Shown: positions 7,756-16,956, counted from the first letter of the stretch. The stretch: DNA of 64,000 nt from Conexibacter sp. DBS9H8 (GCF_023330685.1 NZ_CP097128.1:3286001-3350000), one strand, 5' to 3'. Notes: generated by a model from the sequence alone, not told the origin. Program-made: numbers and translations.

Positions 7756-9276
7756 ATGACCGACACGGCCGCGGCCCCCCGGCTGCTGGAGAACTACGTC
7801 GCCGGCGCGTGGCGTCCGGCCGCCCACGCCTCCGGCACCCTCGACGTGATCAACCCGGCGACCGGCGCTCCGCTCGCCCGCGTGCCCCTGTCGGGTTCTG
7901 AGGATCTCAACGCGGCGGTCAGCGCCGCCACCGCCGCCCTTCCCAGCTGGCGCGCCGTCTCGACCATCGCCCGGGCCCAGACGCTGTTCGCCCTCCGCGC
8001 CCGACTCGACGCCCGCCGGGAGGACCTCGCCCGCAGCGTCAGCACTGAGATGGGCAAGACGATCGCGGACGCACGCGCGGAGGTCGCGCGGATGATCGAG
8101 ATGGTGGAGGCGGCGACCGCGATCCCGACGACGATGCAGGGATACGTGCTCGAGGACGTCAGCCGGGGGATCGACGCGATGACGATCCGTCAGCCGGTCG
8201 GCGTGTGTGCGGCGATCGTCCCGTTCAACTTCCCGGCGATGGTGCCCTTCTGGTTCCTGCCCTTCGCGATCGCGTGTGGCAACACGTTCGTCCTCAAACC
8301 GTCCGAGCAGGTTCCGCTCACCCAGCAGATCGCCTTCGAGGAGCTGCACGCCCTCAACCTGCCCCCCGGGGTGGTCAACCTCGTCAACGGGGGCCGGGAG
8401 GTCGTCGAGTCGATGCTCGAGCATCCCGACATTCACGCGATCTCCTTTGTCGGCTCGGCGCCCGTGGCCCGGATCGTCTACGAGCGTGCCGCCCGGGCGG
8501 GCAAGCGTGTGCAGGCCCTCGGCGGCGCCAAGAACCACATGGTCGTGATGCCGGACGCGGTGATCGACAAGACCGTCGAGGGGATCATCGGATCGGCCTT
8601 CGGGGCCGCCGGACAGCGGTGCATGGCCGGCTCGGTCCTCGTCACCGTCGGCGCCGCCCACGAGCGGCTGCTTCCGGCGCTCGTCCGTGCCACGGAGGGG
8701 CTGTCAGTCGGGAACGGGCTCGAGGAGGCGACGGACGTCGGGCCGGTCATCTCCTGCGCGGCGCGCGACCGAATCGAGGGGTATCTCGAACGGGCGCTCG
8801 CTGAGGGCGCGCGCCTCCCCGTCGACGGCCGCTCACTGCCCGGGCCAGCCTCCGGACTGTCGCCTGAGGGCGCCTTCATCGGGCCGACGATCGTCGAGGC
8901 CGTCACCCCGGAGATGGAGATCGCCCGGGAGGAGGTGTTCGGCCCGGTGCTCGCCGTCATCCACGTCGCGTCCCTGGATGAGGCGATCGCGATCGTCAAC
9001 GCGAGCCGGTTCGGCAACGGCACGTCGATCTTCACCGAGTCCGGCGCGAGCGTGCGCCGTTATCAGCACGAGGTTGAAGCCGGCATGATCGGCGTCAACA
9101 TCGGTGTCGCCGCCCCGGTCGCGTTCTTCCCGTTCTCCGGATGGAAGGACAGCTTCCTCGGGGACCTCCACGCCCACGGGCGTGACGGGGTCGAGTTCTA
9201 CACGCGCAAGAAGACGATCACGAGCCGCTATTACAGTGACGGGCAGGGGTCCGAGGCCTACTTCATCGAATCCTGA
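7756..9276 (+). CDS. mmsA: CoA-acylating methylmalonate-semialdehyde dehydrogenase
   Basis: This 506-aa aldehyde dehydrogenase has the catalytic Cys289 in GQRCMAGS and the NAD-fold motif FVGSAPVARIVYERA. The C-terminal signature PFSGWKDSFLGDLHAHGRDG is typical of the MmsA/IolA branch. This branch converts (methyl)malonate semialdehyde to propionyl-CoA or acetyl-CoA with NAD and CoA, in valine and inositol catabolism. The expected general-base Glu of other ALDHs is absent, as is normal for MmsA. The start is the ATG at 7756 with a GTGAG sequence just before it. No valine or inositol genes are adjacent, so the exact pathway is open. Confidence 0.92.
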   Translation: MTDTAAAPRLLENYVAGAWRPAAHASGTLDVINPATGAPLARVPLSGSEDLNAAVSAATAALPSWRAVSTIARAQTLFALRARLDARREDLARSVSTEMGKTIADARAEVARMIEMVEAATAIPTTMQGYVLEDVSRGIDAMTIRQPVGVCAAIVPFNFPAMVPFWFLPFAIACGNTFVLKPSEQVPLTQQIAFEELHALNLPPGVVNLVNGGREVVESMLEHPDIHAISFVGSAPVARIVYERAARAGKRVQALGGAKNHMVVMPDAVIDKTVEGIIGSAFGAAGQRCMAGSVLVTVGAAHERLLPALVRATEGLSVGNGLEEATDVGPVISCAARDRIEGYLERALAEGARLPVDGRSLPGPASGLSPEGAFIGPTIVEAVTPEMEIAREEVFGPVLAVIHVASLDEAIAIVNASRFGNGTSIFTESGASVRRYQHEVEAGMIGVNIGVAAPVAFFPFSGWKDSFLGDLHAHGRDGVEFYTRKKTITSRYYSDGQGSEAYFIES

Positions 9277-9302
9277 GTGCGAGGGGGCCCGCCGGGCAGC
9301 GC

Positions 9303-10103
9303 TCACCCCGCCGCCCGGGCGAGGCAGAGCTGGGTCGAGTAGACGAGCTCGAGGCTGCCGCCGGCCTCGTCAATGACCGTCGCGACCGCCCCGAACAGCT
9401 CGATCCGCTGGGACTCGGGGAGGAGGACGTGGTCGGAGTGGGTGCCGAGCAGGGCGATGTACTGCGCGGTGCTGTAGGTCTGTGACCACTCGTAGGTGCG
9501 GTCCTCGGCGGCGCTGAGGCCGGGCGCGGCGGCGATCCGCTCCCGCCACTGCTCGGCGAACTCAAGCCGCGCCTGGCGGGGCGTCATCAGCCCGACCGGC
9601 GCCCAGCCGATCGCCGCGTAGGCGTCATCGAGGCGGGCGCGCAGCGCGCAGTGGCTCCAGTCGATGCGGTTCCAGAAGCAGGCGAGCGCACCGCCGGGAA
9701 CGAGGATCCGGGCGGCGATCCGCTCGGCGGTGATCGGCTCGACCCAGTGCCAGGCCTGACCACTGAACAGCAGCCGGTAGTGATCGGAGGGGAGGTCGGC
9801 ATCCTCGAACTTCGTCGTCAGGAAGCGTACGGCCGGCCCCGACAGGTTCTCACGGGCGACCGCCGCCATCTCCGAACTCGGTTCGATCGCGTCGATGCTG
9901 AGTCCGGCGGCGGCAAACAGCGCGGTCGCCTTGCCGGTGCCGGCACCGACCTCCACCGCGCACCCTCCGGGCCGGACGTGCGCATAGTCGAGGATCTCGG
10001 CGACCATCGCCGCCGGGTAGGAGGGGCGGACGCGATCGTAGGCTTCGGCGACCGAGCCGAAGCTCGTGCGGCGGGCTTCATCGATTTCGGACACCGCCCT
10101 CAC
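9303..10103 (-). CDS. SAM-dependent methyltransferase (class I)
   Basis: This protein of about 266 aa has the Rossmann-like methyltransferase motif I, AVEVGAGTGKAT. An acidic ligand IEPSSEM (motif II) follows, then SGQAWHWV (motif IV), as in UbiE/Methyltransf_11 enzymes. The opening SFGSVAEAYDRVRPSYP is common in these proteins. Candidate starts are GTG at 10103 or GTG at 10094. The frame upstream of these reads through a terminator-like repeat and is unlikely to be translated. The methylated substrate is unknown, and it is encoded as a single minus-strand gene. Confidence 0.85.
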   Translation of the reverse strand: MRAVSEIDEARRTSFGSVAEAYDRVRPSYPAAMVAEILDYAHVRPGGCAVEVGAGTGKATALFAAAGLSIDAIEPSSEMAAVARENLSGPAVRFLTTKFEDADLPSDHYRLLFSGQAWHWVEPITAERIAARILVPGGALACFWNRIDWSHCALRARLDDAYAAIGWAPVGLMTPRQARLEFAEQWRERIAAAPGLSAAEDRTYEWSQTYSTAQYIALLGTHSDHVLLPESQRIELFGAVATVIDEAGGSLELVYSTQLCLARAAG

Positions 10104-10147
10104 CGTACAACGTGGGCCCCCAGGCCGGGCGGTCAGTCGCCAAAGGT

Positions 10148-10184
10148 GAAGGGGGGACCGGCACACCGCGCCGATCCCCCCTTC
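10148..10184 (-). terminator. Terminator of the sulfide-oxidation operon
   Basis: Arms GAAGGGGGGA (10148-10157) and TCCCCCCTTC (10175-10184) pair perfectly, with a short inner CGGC/GCCG stem in the loop. It lies about 55 bases after the stop of the MBL-rhodanese gene on the minus strand and just upstream of the methyltransferase start. It probably separates the two transcription units. Confidence 0.65.
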
Positions 10185-10239
10185 GGTTGTGCGGTGCGGA
10201 GCAGCCCCAGCCGTCCACACCGCGGGTGAGGGAGAGCCG

Positions 10240-11652
10240 TCAGACGTTGGCCGTCACCGGGGCGGAATCGGAAACCACCGGGTTTCCGAGATCCCGCCAG
10301 GTTCCCACTCCACCGCTGACGACGTGAATGACCTCACTGGCGCCGAACCGCTCGAGCAGGCTCGCGGCGGTGCCGGCGCGGTTCCCGGAAGCACAAACGA
10401 CGGCGATCGGGCGTGACGCGTCGAGACTGTCCGGGAACTCGGTGATGTCATGCCAGGGAATCCCGACCGAGTTGGGGATGTGGAAGTCCGCGAACTCGTT
10501 CGTCTCGCGGATGTCGAGGATCTGAAGATCCTCCTCAGCGGTCGCGGCGACGCGGGCGGGGAACTCGGCGGCGGGGATGCGCTCGGTCCGGCGGGCCGGA
10601 CGGCCCTCCTGGCGCCAGCTCGTCATCCCACCGTGCAGGTAGCCGGCGAAGTTGCGCAGGCCGATCGCGAGGGCGAGCTTGCCCGCCCGGCGACCGTCCT
10701 CGTCATCGCGGCCGACGAACACGATCGGGCGCTCCCGGTCGGCGACCCAGGCGAGCTTGGAGCCGAAGCCGGCCTTCATCATCGGGATCGAGACGGACCC
10801 TTCGATGTGGGCGTCGTCGTACTGGAGGTCGGTGCGAACATCCACGAGCAGGGCGCCGTGGCGGCGGTGCTCCTCGACCTGGCGCGGGGAGAGCGGCATC
10901 AACTCGACGCCCTCGGTGACGAGGGGACCGTGGTTGATGTCGACGATCGCGTGGAAGTTCGGCGGCTGGGCGCCGAGCTTGGCGATCGCGAGGGAGACGA
11001 ACTCCTCCGGATCCTCGATCGACAGCGCCGGGTTGTGCTCCTTCTCAAACCCGATCGTCGAGCTGACCTTCATGTCCATGCCGGGGCCACCGCACATCGA
11101 GCCGCCGAGGTGGGCGGGCCAGACCTCCACCTTGTCCGGCAGGGTGAGGATCTTGTTGTGCAGGGAGTCGAAGATCCCCTGCGCCCCCTCTGATTTCTCG
11201 ATCGCCAGATCGGTCCGTGCCGTATCCCCGACAAACAGCGTGTCGCCGCTCAGCAGCGCCCACGGCTCCTCCCCGCGACGGGTGTCGGCGAGCAGGAAGC
11301 AGCAGTGCTCGGGCCGGTGCCCGGGCGTGTGCATGACGGTGAGCTTGAGGGTCCCGAGCATGAACTCGTCGCCGTCCTCGAAGGCCTCGTGGGGGTAGTC
11401 GGCCCCGTTGAGCTTGTGGACGTGAATCGTCGCTCCGGTCGCGGCCGCGAGCCGGCCGTGGCCGGAGACGTGGTCAGCGTGGTTGTGGGTCTCGAAGACG
11501 TGGTCGATCGACACCCCCATGTAGCGGGCGAGGTCGAGATACTCGTCGATCTCAAAGCGCGGGTCGACGACGGCGGCCACCCCCGCTTTCTCATCACCGA
11601 TCAGGTACGAGGCACAGCCGAGGTCGTCATGGATGATTTGGCGAAAGATCAT
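10240..11652 (-). CDS. MBL-fold persulfide dioxygenase-like protein with two rhodanese domains
   Basis: This 470-aa protein has an N-terminal metallo-beta-lactamase domain with THNHADH (HxHxDH at 56-61), HTPGH and SGDTLFVGD. These are features of ETHE1-like persulfide dioxygenases. Two C-terminal rhodanese domains follow. The first (from about residue 265) has Gly in place of the active-site Cys (VFVGRDDEDG). The second has the normal CASGNRAG loop. ETHE1-type enzymes oxidise glutathione or other persulfides to sulfite. The stop overlaps the start of nothing downstream, but its own start overlaps the SQR stop by 4 bases (ATGA, 11649-11652), so both act in sulfide oxidation. Confidence 0.88.
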   Translation of the reverse strand: MIFRQIIHDDLGCASYLIGDEKAGVAAVVDPRFEIDEYLDLARYMGVSIDHVFETHNHADHVSGHGRLAAATGATIHVHKLNGADYPHEAFEDGDEFMLGTLKLTVMHTPGHRPEHCCFLLADTRRGEEPWALLSGDTLFVGDTARTDLAIEKSEGAQGIFDSLHNKILTLPDKVEVWPAHLGGSMCGGPGMDMKVSSTIGFEKEHNPALSIEDPEEFVSLAIAKLGAQPPNFHAIVDINHGPLVTEGVELMPLSPRQVEEHRRHGALLVDVRTDLQYDDAHIEGSVSIPMMKAGFGSKLAWVADRERPIVFVGRDDEDGRRAGKLALAIGLRNFAGYLHGGMTSWRQEGRPARRTERIPAAEFPARVAATAEEDLQILDIRETNEFADFHIPNSVGIPWHDITEFPDSLDASRPIAVVCASGNRAGTAASLLERFGASEVIHVVSGGVGTWRDLGNPVVSDSAPVTANV

Positions 11653-12893
11653 GCGCGTCCTTTCAACATGCCGTTCCAGTACAGCGCCGGGAGCCCGTGC
11701 CGCTTGAGCTGATACATGGACCAGCGCTCCTTGTTCTGATTGAAGGGAAAGGTCTCCTTGGGCTTGAGGTCGTAGTCGAACTCGGCGAGGATGAGCTTGC
11801 CGTAGCCGGTGACCAGCGGGCAGGAGGTGTAGCCGTCGTAGCGCTTGAAGGAGGCGGTCGGCTCGCCCCGCATCGTCTTCATCAGGTTCTCGGCGACGAC
11901 GGGAGCCTGCTTGCGGATCGCCGCGCCCGTCTTGGACGTCGGCAGACTCGAGCAGTCACCGAGGGAGAAGATGTTCGGGAACTCGGGGTGCTGGAGGGTG
12001 AACTTGTCGGCGCTGACCCAGCCGCCCGCATCGGAGATCGGGCTGCCCTTGAGCACGTCGGGGGCGCATTGGGGCGGGGTGATGTGGATCATGTCGAAGT
12101 GGATCTCGATCGGATCCTCCTCACCGGTGCTGTGGAAGATCGCCGTCTGAGAGTCGGGCTGGATCTCCGCGAGCTGGTACTTGAAGTGCGTCTGGATCCC
12201 CTTGCGCTGGACGATGCCGGCGAGCGTCTCCGCGTACTCCTTCACCGAGAAGATGCTCGGCGCACCGCAGAAGAAGCTGACCGTCGCCTTCTCCCGCACC
12301 CCGCTGCGGCGGAAGTGGTCGTCGGCGAGGTACATGATCTTCTGCGGGGCACCCGCGCACTTGATCGGCGGGACCGGCATGGTGAAGACCGCGTTGCCGC
12401 CCTTGAAGGCCTGCAGCGTCTTCCAGGTCTGCTCGCACCCCTCGTAGAGGTAGTTGGAGCAGATCCCGTGCTGGCCGATCAGGTCCGGGCTCATCCCCTT
12501 GATCGCCGTCCAGTTGAGCTTGATGCCCATCGCGACGACGAGGTAGTCGTAGGTCACCTTCGAGCCGTCGTCGAGGACGACCGTGTTCTCGCTCGGGATG
12601 AACTCCTTGGCGGCGTTACGGACGAGCGTCGCCTTGGACGGGAGCACGTCAGCCTCACGCCGGCGGGTCGTCTCCTTGTTGGTCACACCACCGCCGACGA
12701 GCGTCCACAGCGGCTGGTAGTAGTGGACGTCGGACGGTTCGATGACCGCGACGTCAGGCTCCTTCAGCGCGCGGCAGAGCCGAGCGGCGACGGTCGCACC
12801 GGCGCTACCGCCGCCGACGATGACGACCTGATGGTGGCGTGTCCTGGCCGCTGGGGCGGCCGAGAGCGGTGACTGCGCATCTTTGATGCTCAC
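11649..12893 (-). CDS. sqr: Sulfide:quinone oxidoreductase-type flavoprotein
   Basis: This 414-aa FAD protein has the dinucleotide motif VIVGGGSAGA (24-33). A conserved active-site Cys lies in PIKCAGAPQKI (Cys179), a second Cys in YTSCPLVTGYGK, and the flavin-binding GDCSSLPTSKTGAA is near the C-terminus. This pattern fits type II SQR (SQRDL-like), which passes electrons from sulfide to quinone and leaves a persulfide. It lies first in a two-gene operon with the MBL-rhodanese persulfide dioxygenase. A separate sulfurtransferase gene follows on the other side, giving a complete sulfide-to-sulfite/thiosulfate route at the membrane face. Confidence 0.9.
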   Translation of the reverse strand: MSIKDAQSPLSAAPAARTRHHQVVIVGGGSAGATVAARLCRALKEPDVAVIEPSDVHYYQPLWTLVGGGVTNKETTRRREADVLPSKATLVRNAAKEFIPSENTVVLDDGSKVTYDYLVVAMGIKLNWTAIKGMSPDLIGQHGICSNYLYEGCEQTWKTLQAFKGGNAVFTMPVPPIKCAGAPQKIMYLADDHFRRSGVREKATVSFFCGAPSIFSVKEYAETLAGIVQRKGIQTHFKYQLAEIQPDSQTAIFHSTGEEDPIEIHFDMIHITPPQCAPDVLKGSPISDAGGWVSADKFTLQHPEFPNIFSLGDCSSLPTSKTGAAIRKQAPVVAENLMKTMRGEPTASFKRYDGYTSCPLVTGYGKLILAEFDYDLKPKETFPFNQNKERWSMYQLKRHGLPALYWNGMLKGRA

Positions 12894-12963
12894 GATGTTC
12901 TCCCTCGTGTCTGGTGACGCCGCTTCCCTCGAGCGGCATCCTCAACCGAAGGAGTAACACAAA

Positions 12964-12977
12964 GCTATTGGGATAGC
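12964..12977. promoter_or_regulatory. Palindrome upstream of sqr, possible operator
   Basis: GCTAT (12964-12968) and ATAGC (12973-12977) form an inverted repeat with a 4-base spacer in an AT-rich patch 71-84 bases upstream of the sqr start. The local AT-richness in a GC-rich genome suggests a promoter with an operator. No obvious sulfide-responsive regulator gene is adjacent, although the 131-aa protein at 13927-14322 could be one. Confidence 0.3.
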
Positions 12978-13009
12978 AAGATGCTTTTGCCCAAGTACGG
13001 GCGAGTTCT

Positions 13010-13930
13010 TCAGTTCGACGGCGGATCCACCGCCCCGGCCCCGCCGGTCCCGACGCCCGCATCCGCAGGGTCCGCGGCGGCGGCGGGCCGCTCCCCGTTG
13101 CCCACCGCGACGGGCATCCCGACCATGCTGCCCCACTCCGTCCATGAGCCGTCGTAGTTGCGCGCTCTCAAGCCGAGCAGCTCGGAGAGGACGAACCAGG
13201 TGTGGGCGCTGCGCTCACCGATCCGGCAGTACGTGATCGCCGGGCGATTCAGGTCGACCCCGTGCTCACGCAGACGCTCACGCAGGCGCGCCTCCGGAAG
13301 CACCCGGCCGTCCTGGTCGACCGCGACATCCCAGGGGACGTTGATCGCCGTCGGGATGTGCCCGGGTCGCTGGGCGCCCTCCTGGGGGTAGCCGGGCTCG
13401 GTGAGCACCTCCCCGCGATACTCGGCGGCGGTGCGGACGTCCAGCAGCTGCACGGCGCCGCCGATCGCCGCCTGGACGTCGGCGAGCATCGCCCGCACAC
13501 CGGTCCCGGCCCGCGGGAGCACCGTCTCGCGCCCGGCCGGGACCTCCGGCTCATCCACCGACAGCGGCCGCCCTTCCGCCAGCCAGGCCTGGCGACCGCC
13601 GTCGAGCAGGCGCAGATCCGCGATCCCGTAGTGGCGCAGCAGCCAGAAGCCGAAGCACGCATACCAGTTGCTCTTGTCCCCGTAGAGGACGACCGTGCTC
13701 GCGGCGGTGATCCCAACCCGGGCACACAGCCCGGCCATCGCGTCGGCGTCGGGAAGGTCGCGGGTGACGGGGTCCTGCAGCTCGGTGCGCCAGTCGAGGC
13801 AGTGAGCCCCGGGGATGTGCCCGACCCGGTAGATGAGCGGACGCTCGTCGATCTCGAGGATGACGAGGTCAGGATCGCCGAGGCGGGCCTGCAGCCAGTC
13901 GCCGTCGATCAGGGGGCCGCCGACGCTCAC
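13010..13930 (-). CDS. Thiosulfate/3-mercaptopyruvate sulfurtransferase
   Basis: This 306-aa tandem rhodanese has an inactive N-terminal domain and a catalytic C-terminal domain with Cys235 in TYCRIGERSAHTW. Conserved DWRTEL, YGDKSNWYA and LLDVRTAAEYRGE segments are present. The CRIGE loop is of the thiosulfate:cyanide sulfurtransferase type rather than the CGSGVT mercaptopyruvate type. It would handle persulfide sulfur made by the neighbouring SQR/MBL pair. Its start overlaps the stop of the 131-aa gene by 4 bases (13927-13930). The C-terminal 35 residues are a disordered Ala/Gly/Pro tail. Confidence 0.9.
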   Translation of the reverse strand: MSVGGPLIDGDWLQARLGDPDLVILEIDERPLIYRVGHIPGAHCLDWRTELQDPVTRDLPDADAMAGLCARVGITAASTVVLYGDKSNWYACFGFWLLRHYGIADLRLLDGGRQAWLAEGRPLSVDEPEVPAGRETVLPRAGTGVRAMLADVQAAIGGAVQLLDVRTAAEYRGEVLTEPGYPQEGAQRPGHIPTAINVPWDVAVDQDGRVLPEARLRERLREHGVDLNRPAITYCRIGERSAHTWFVLSELLGLRARNYDGSWTEWGSMVGMPVAVGNGERPAAAADPADAGVGTGGAGAVDPPSN

Positions 13931-14322
13931 GGGGCGAGCCGCTGGAGGTAGAGGTCGACGAGCTGCTCACCGTAGGGGGTGAGCAGGATCCGCTCATGGT
14001 CACGGCGCAACGGCGCCCGGCCGCCGGTGAAGAACCCGCCGAGCCCACGGCGGTCATAGCCGTGGCGCTCCCCGACGGCGGCGAAGCCGTCCGGGTCGAG
14101 GCCGTGGCGTCCGCCGCGGTCATAGACGTCGACGAGTACCTGCAGATACCGGTCGGGCCGCTCCCGGCCGGTACCTCCCGCCCCCCGCTGGGTCGCCTCC
14201 AACAGCCCGAGGTCGCGCTCGATCCGGGCGACGCTCGCGCGGACCTTGGCGAGCTCCGCCCGCACCGAGGCGAGCGTCTGGGCCGGGTCGGCCTGGAGCG
14301 TGTCGGCGGGGTTGGGGGCCAT
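13927..14322 (-). CDS. Hypothetical coiled-coil protein with possible winged helix
   Basis: This 131-aa protein is not recognised. Residues 15-45 form a predicted coiled coil (LASVRAELAKVRASVARIER). The second half (DRYLQVLVDVYDRGGRHGLD to the C-terminus) resembles a small helical/winged-helix domain. It is translationally coupled (ATGA overlap) to the sulfurtransferase gene downstream, so it may be a regulator or partner of that enzyme. Confidence 0.55.
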   Translation of the reverse strand: MAPNPADTLQADPAQTLASVRAELAKVRASVARIERDLGLLEATQRGAGGTGRERPDRYLQVLVDVYDRGGRHGLDPDGFAAVGERHGYDRRGLGGFFTGGRAPLRRDHERILLTPYGEQLVDLYLQRLAP

Positions 14323-14378
14323 CAGCTCATCCTACGCACGCCCTCTGACCCCGCACGCCAGCAGCGGCGGGGCTCGCC

Positions 14379-15857
14379 TCAGACCGAGCTGCCGCTCACC
14401 GGCGCCTGGAGGAAGTCCGCGGGGAGGGTCTCATCGAGGGCGTGCAGGGTGGCGAGGGCCGCGGCGCTCGCGGACGCGCTCGCCTCCGGGTTGAGGCGCA
14501 GACGGGCCGAGTAGATCGAGGCCGACCCGAACCGCCGGGCGACGATCGTCGCCTCCGCGACGGCGATCAGGGTCGGCACCATCAGCGCGTCGAAGTGGCG
14601 GGTCAGCTCGAGCACGAGCACCGCCCCCGACAGCGGGCCCTGCATGCACGCGGCGAGGAACGCCCCGCCGCCGATGAGGGCGAAGCTGCCCGGCAGCGCC
14701 CCGCCCCAGATGTGGGACCAGAGGATCCCCGTCGCGCTCGTGAACAGCACGCCGACCGAGAAGGTCGGGGTGAACAGCCCGCCCGGCGAGCCTGAGGTGA
14801 TGCAGGCGGCGGTGACGAGCGGCTTGAGCAGAAACAGCACCGCGAGCAGGCCGAGGGAGAGCTTGCCGACGACGGCGAGCTGAACGATGTCCTTGCCGTT
14901 GCCCAGCAGCGTCGGGTACTGGACCGACAGCAGCGCGAGGGCGAGGAAGACGAACGGCGGGGCGACCCAGCGCAGCCGGCCCCGGGGGCGCCGGGCGGCC
15001 GCCCCGGAGATGAGCCGGACCCAGACGACGGCGACGATCCCGATCACCGGCCCCATCAGCACCGCCCACAGCAGCAGGGTCGGATGGAAGGCATATGTCG
15101 GGACCGCGTAGCTGGGGTGGGTGCCGAGGGTGATCCAGGCGACCGCGGTCGCGGTGACCGAGGTGATCAGCGCGGGCAGGACGAGTGGCAGAGCGAGGGT
15201 TCCGAGCATCACCTCCATCGCCAGCAGCGTCCCGCCGAGGGGGACGTTGTAGACGGCGGCAAAGCCCGCCCCCGCACCGCTGGCGACGAGCAGGCGCCGC
15301 TGCCAGGTCGGCAGGTCCGCCCAGGTCGCGAGCTTGCTCGCAGTCGCCGCGCCGACGAGCTGGGGGGCGGCCTCACGGCCGAGGGAGACGCCGAGCCCGA
15401 CGGTGACGATCGACAGCACGCCACGGGCGACGCTGCCCCGCCAGGCCATGTGACCGCCCTGGAGCCAGAGCGCATCAGACACCTCGGTGCCACCCGAGGT
15501 CGGCAGCCGCTTGAGCACCCGCAGGCCGACGATCACGATCACCGCCGCGATCATCAGCGCGGCGATGTGCCCGAGCGCCGGCGTGCGCGCGACCGCGCCG
15601 AGGAACCCGGAACCGCCGCTGCCGTAGGCGAGCCTCTCCACGAGGTTGAGCAGGCCGATCATCACCGACGCGCCGACCCCGCAGACGACGCCGAGCAGGA
15701 CCGTCAGCACCCAGAAGCGGCCGCTGTAGGCGGCGATGATCCCCTGGCCGCTGAGGTTCGGCTGATGGGAGTACCAGCGCACATCCCGCGCGAGCGTCGC
15801 CTCCCCCTCCGCCTCCTCGTCAGGCTCGGCGCTCGCGCCCTGCCGGTCCGGTTCCAT
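14379..15857 (-). CDS. ClC family chloride channel/transporter
   Basis: This 492-aa polytopic membrane protein has the ClC selectivity-filter motifs. GLGVSLGREAAP (154-165) contains the gating-type Glu162, and GSPGGLFTPTFSVG comes later in the protein. The first motif GSGIP is changed (TSGGTEVSDAL). About ten or more hydrophobic segments are seen and no C-terminal CBS domains, as in many bacterial ClCs. Members move chloride or fluoride, often with proton coupling. The ion cannot be decided from the sequence. It is a single gene, with the next minus-strand gene to the right a fragment. Confidence 0.9.
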   Translation of the reverse strand: MEPDRQGASAEPDEEAEGEATLARDVRWYSHQPNLSGQGIIAAYSGRFWVLTVLLGVVCGVGASVMIGLLNLVERLAYGSGGSGFLGAVARTPALGHIAALMIAAVIVIVGLRVLKRLPTSGGTEVSDALWLQGGHMAWRGSVARGVLSIVTVGLGVSLGREAAPQLVGAATASKLATWADLPTWQRRLLVASGAGAGFAAVYNVPLGGTLLAMEVMLGTLALPLVLPALITSVTATAVAWITLGTHPSYAVPTYAFHPTLLLWAVLMGPVIGIVAVVWVRLISGAAARRPRGRLRWVAPPFVFLALALLSVQYPTLLGNGKDIVQLAVVGKLSLGLLAVLFLLKPLVTAACITSGSPGGLFTPTFSVGVLFTSATGILWSHIWGGALPGSFALIGGGAFLAACMQGPLSGAVLVLELTRHFDALMVPTLIAVAEATIVARRFGSASIYSARLRLNPEASASASAAALATLHALDETLPADFLQAPVSGSSV

Positions 15858-15887
15858 ACCGCTGGCAGTGAAGCAGCTGGTGGCGGT

Positions 15888-16310
15888 TCAGCCGGCCCGT
15901 GAGCCGGCTGAACCGGCGAGCGCGCCCATCTCACCACCTCCGGCCTCCGCCGGCGGCGTGGACGCGCGGGCGCCGGTCCCCGCGATCCCCCCGCGGGGCG
16001 GGCGCCAGTGGAGGATCCACTCGCGGTCGTGGCTCTGGTTGATCCTCGCCGTGCCCTTGGCGCAGTTGCGCCTCCGCGAGCCGGAGTTATGCGGGTTGCC
16101 CTCGAGCGTCTTGATCTCGACGGTCTCCTTCTCGACGTAGGCGGTGAGGCCGCACGCCGACTCGCAGTTGACGCAGACGGTCGGGCCGAGCATGTCCGCC
16201 CGCTTGACCTTCTTCGGCCACGCGGCCGGGTCGTACTCGGTCCAGGAGTCCCACTGCTCGACCGACGGGACGTCCGCGAGCGGGGCGACGACGGGGGCCG
16301 AATCGGGCAT
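15888..16310 (-). pseudogene. Truncated N-terminal remnant of a molybdopterin oxidoreductase
   Basis: A 140-aa reading frame from ATG 16310 carries the Fe4S4 domain of DMSO-reductase-family enzymes. It has VCVNCESACG, then LEGNPHNSGSRRRNCAKG with the fourth Cys, and then INQSHDREWIL, which normally continues into the catalytic domains. Here the frame becomes low complexity (Pro/Ala/Gly-rich) and stops, with no molybdenum-binding domains downstream. This looks like the leftover 5' end of a gene of 700 or more codons. Less likely, it is a small free-standing iron-sulfur protein. It lies in a repeat-rich, gene-poor stretch (15858-16956). Confidence 0.5.
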
Positions 16311-16560
16311 CGAACTGCCGGCGCTCCCGTACCCCGACGGGCGCCGAACTCCGGCGCGAGTGATTCCCCTCTGTGCGTGCCGTCTCTGTCTGCCTCCGGG
16401 TGAGATCTCGGTCGTCGCCCGCGCGGGTCGAAGTCGACGATCCCGTCCTCGCGCATCGTCGCGCGAGAGAGCGACCCTCCCGCCGTCACCGTTGAGCGGC
16501 CGTATGCGACGAGCGCCCGCGATCACGCGCACGGAATCCCGTGCAGTCGTGGCACAGGGC

Positions 16561-16697
16561 GCGGGTGGTCGTCCCGGGGACGGGGCGCGGGTGGTCGTCC
16601 CGGGAGGGCCGGCCATCCAGCGACCCAAATCGTGCATTCATGGCCCCAGCGGGGCACCGGTGCACGATTGCGTGCGCCCAGCGACCCAAATCGTGCA
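16561..16697. repeat. Cluster of short direct and inverted repeats
   Basis: An 18-base unit GCGGGTGGTCGTCCCGGG occurs at 16561-16578 and 16587-16604. A 19-base unit CAGCGACCCAAATCGTGCA occurs at 16618-16636 and 16679-16697, with an inverted copy of its AATCGTGCA end between them near 16660-16668. The rest of 16311-16956 shows no gene I can support on either strand. The repeats might be a degenerated mobile repeat or an intergenic regulatory/structural element. Confidence 0.6.
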
Positions 16698-16956
16698 CGA
16701 GTGTTCCCGACGGGAAGACATTTCACGGTTTGGGCCGTGAGAGACGCCCGCTCCGCCGGGCGCGCTCCATCACACGGCTGTTCGCGCTCCGTCCCGCCCC
16801 TTCCGTCCGACCTCCCATCCGCGCCGTCTGCCCTGTCCACCCCGCCCGCCCGAACGCCCTCCCGACCGACCGCCGATACGCCCCCACGTGAAGGGCGGAG
16901 GGTCGGAGGTGGCCTGCCGGCCACCCACACCCCGCGCGGGCCGCGGCGAGCCGGGC

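Noticed and set aside
6238..8661. 807-aa open frame on the minus strand
   Set aside because: It is antisense to the GAP-like, SRPBCC and mmsA genes, which have clear family motifs. Long antisense frames are common at this GC content, and this frame has no recognisable domain.
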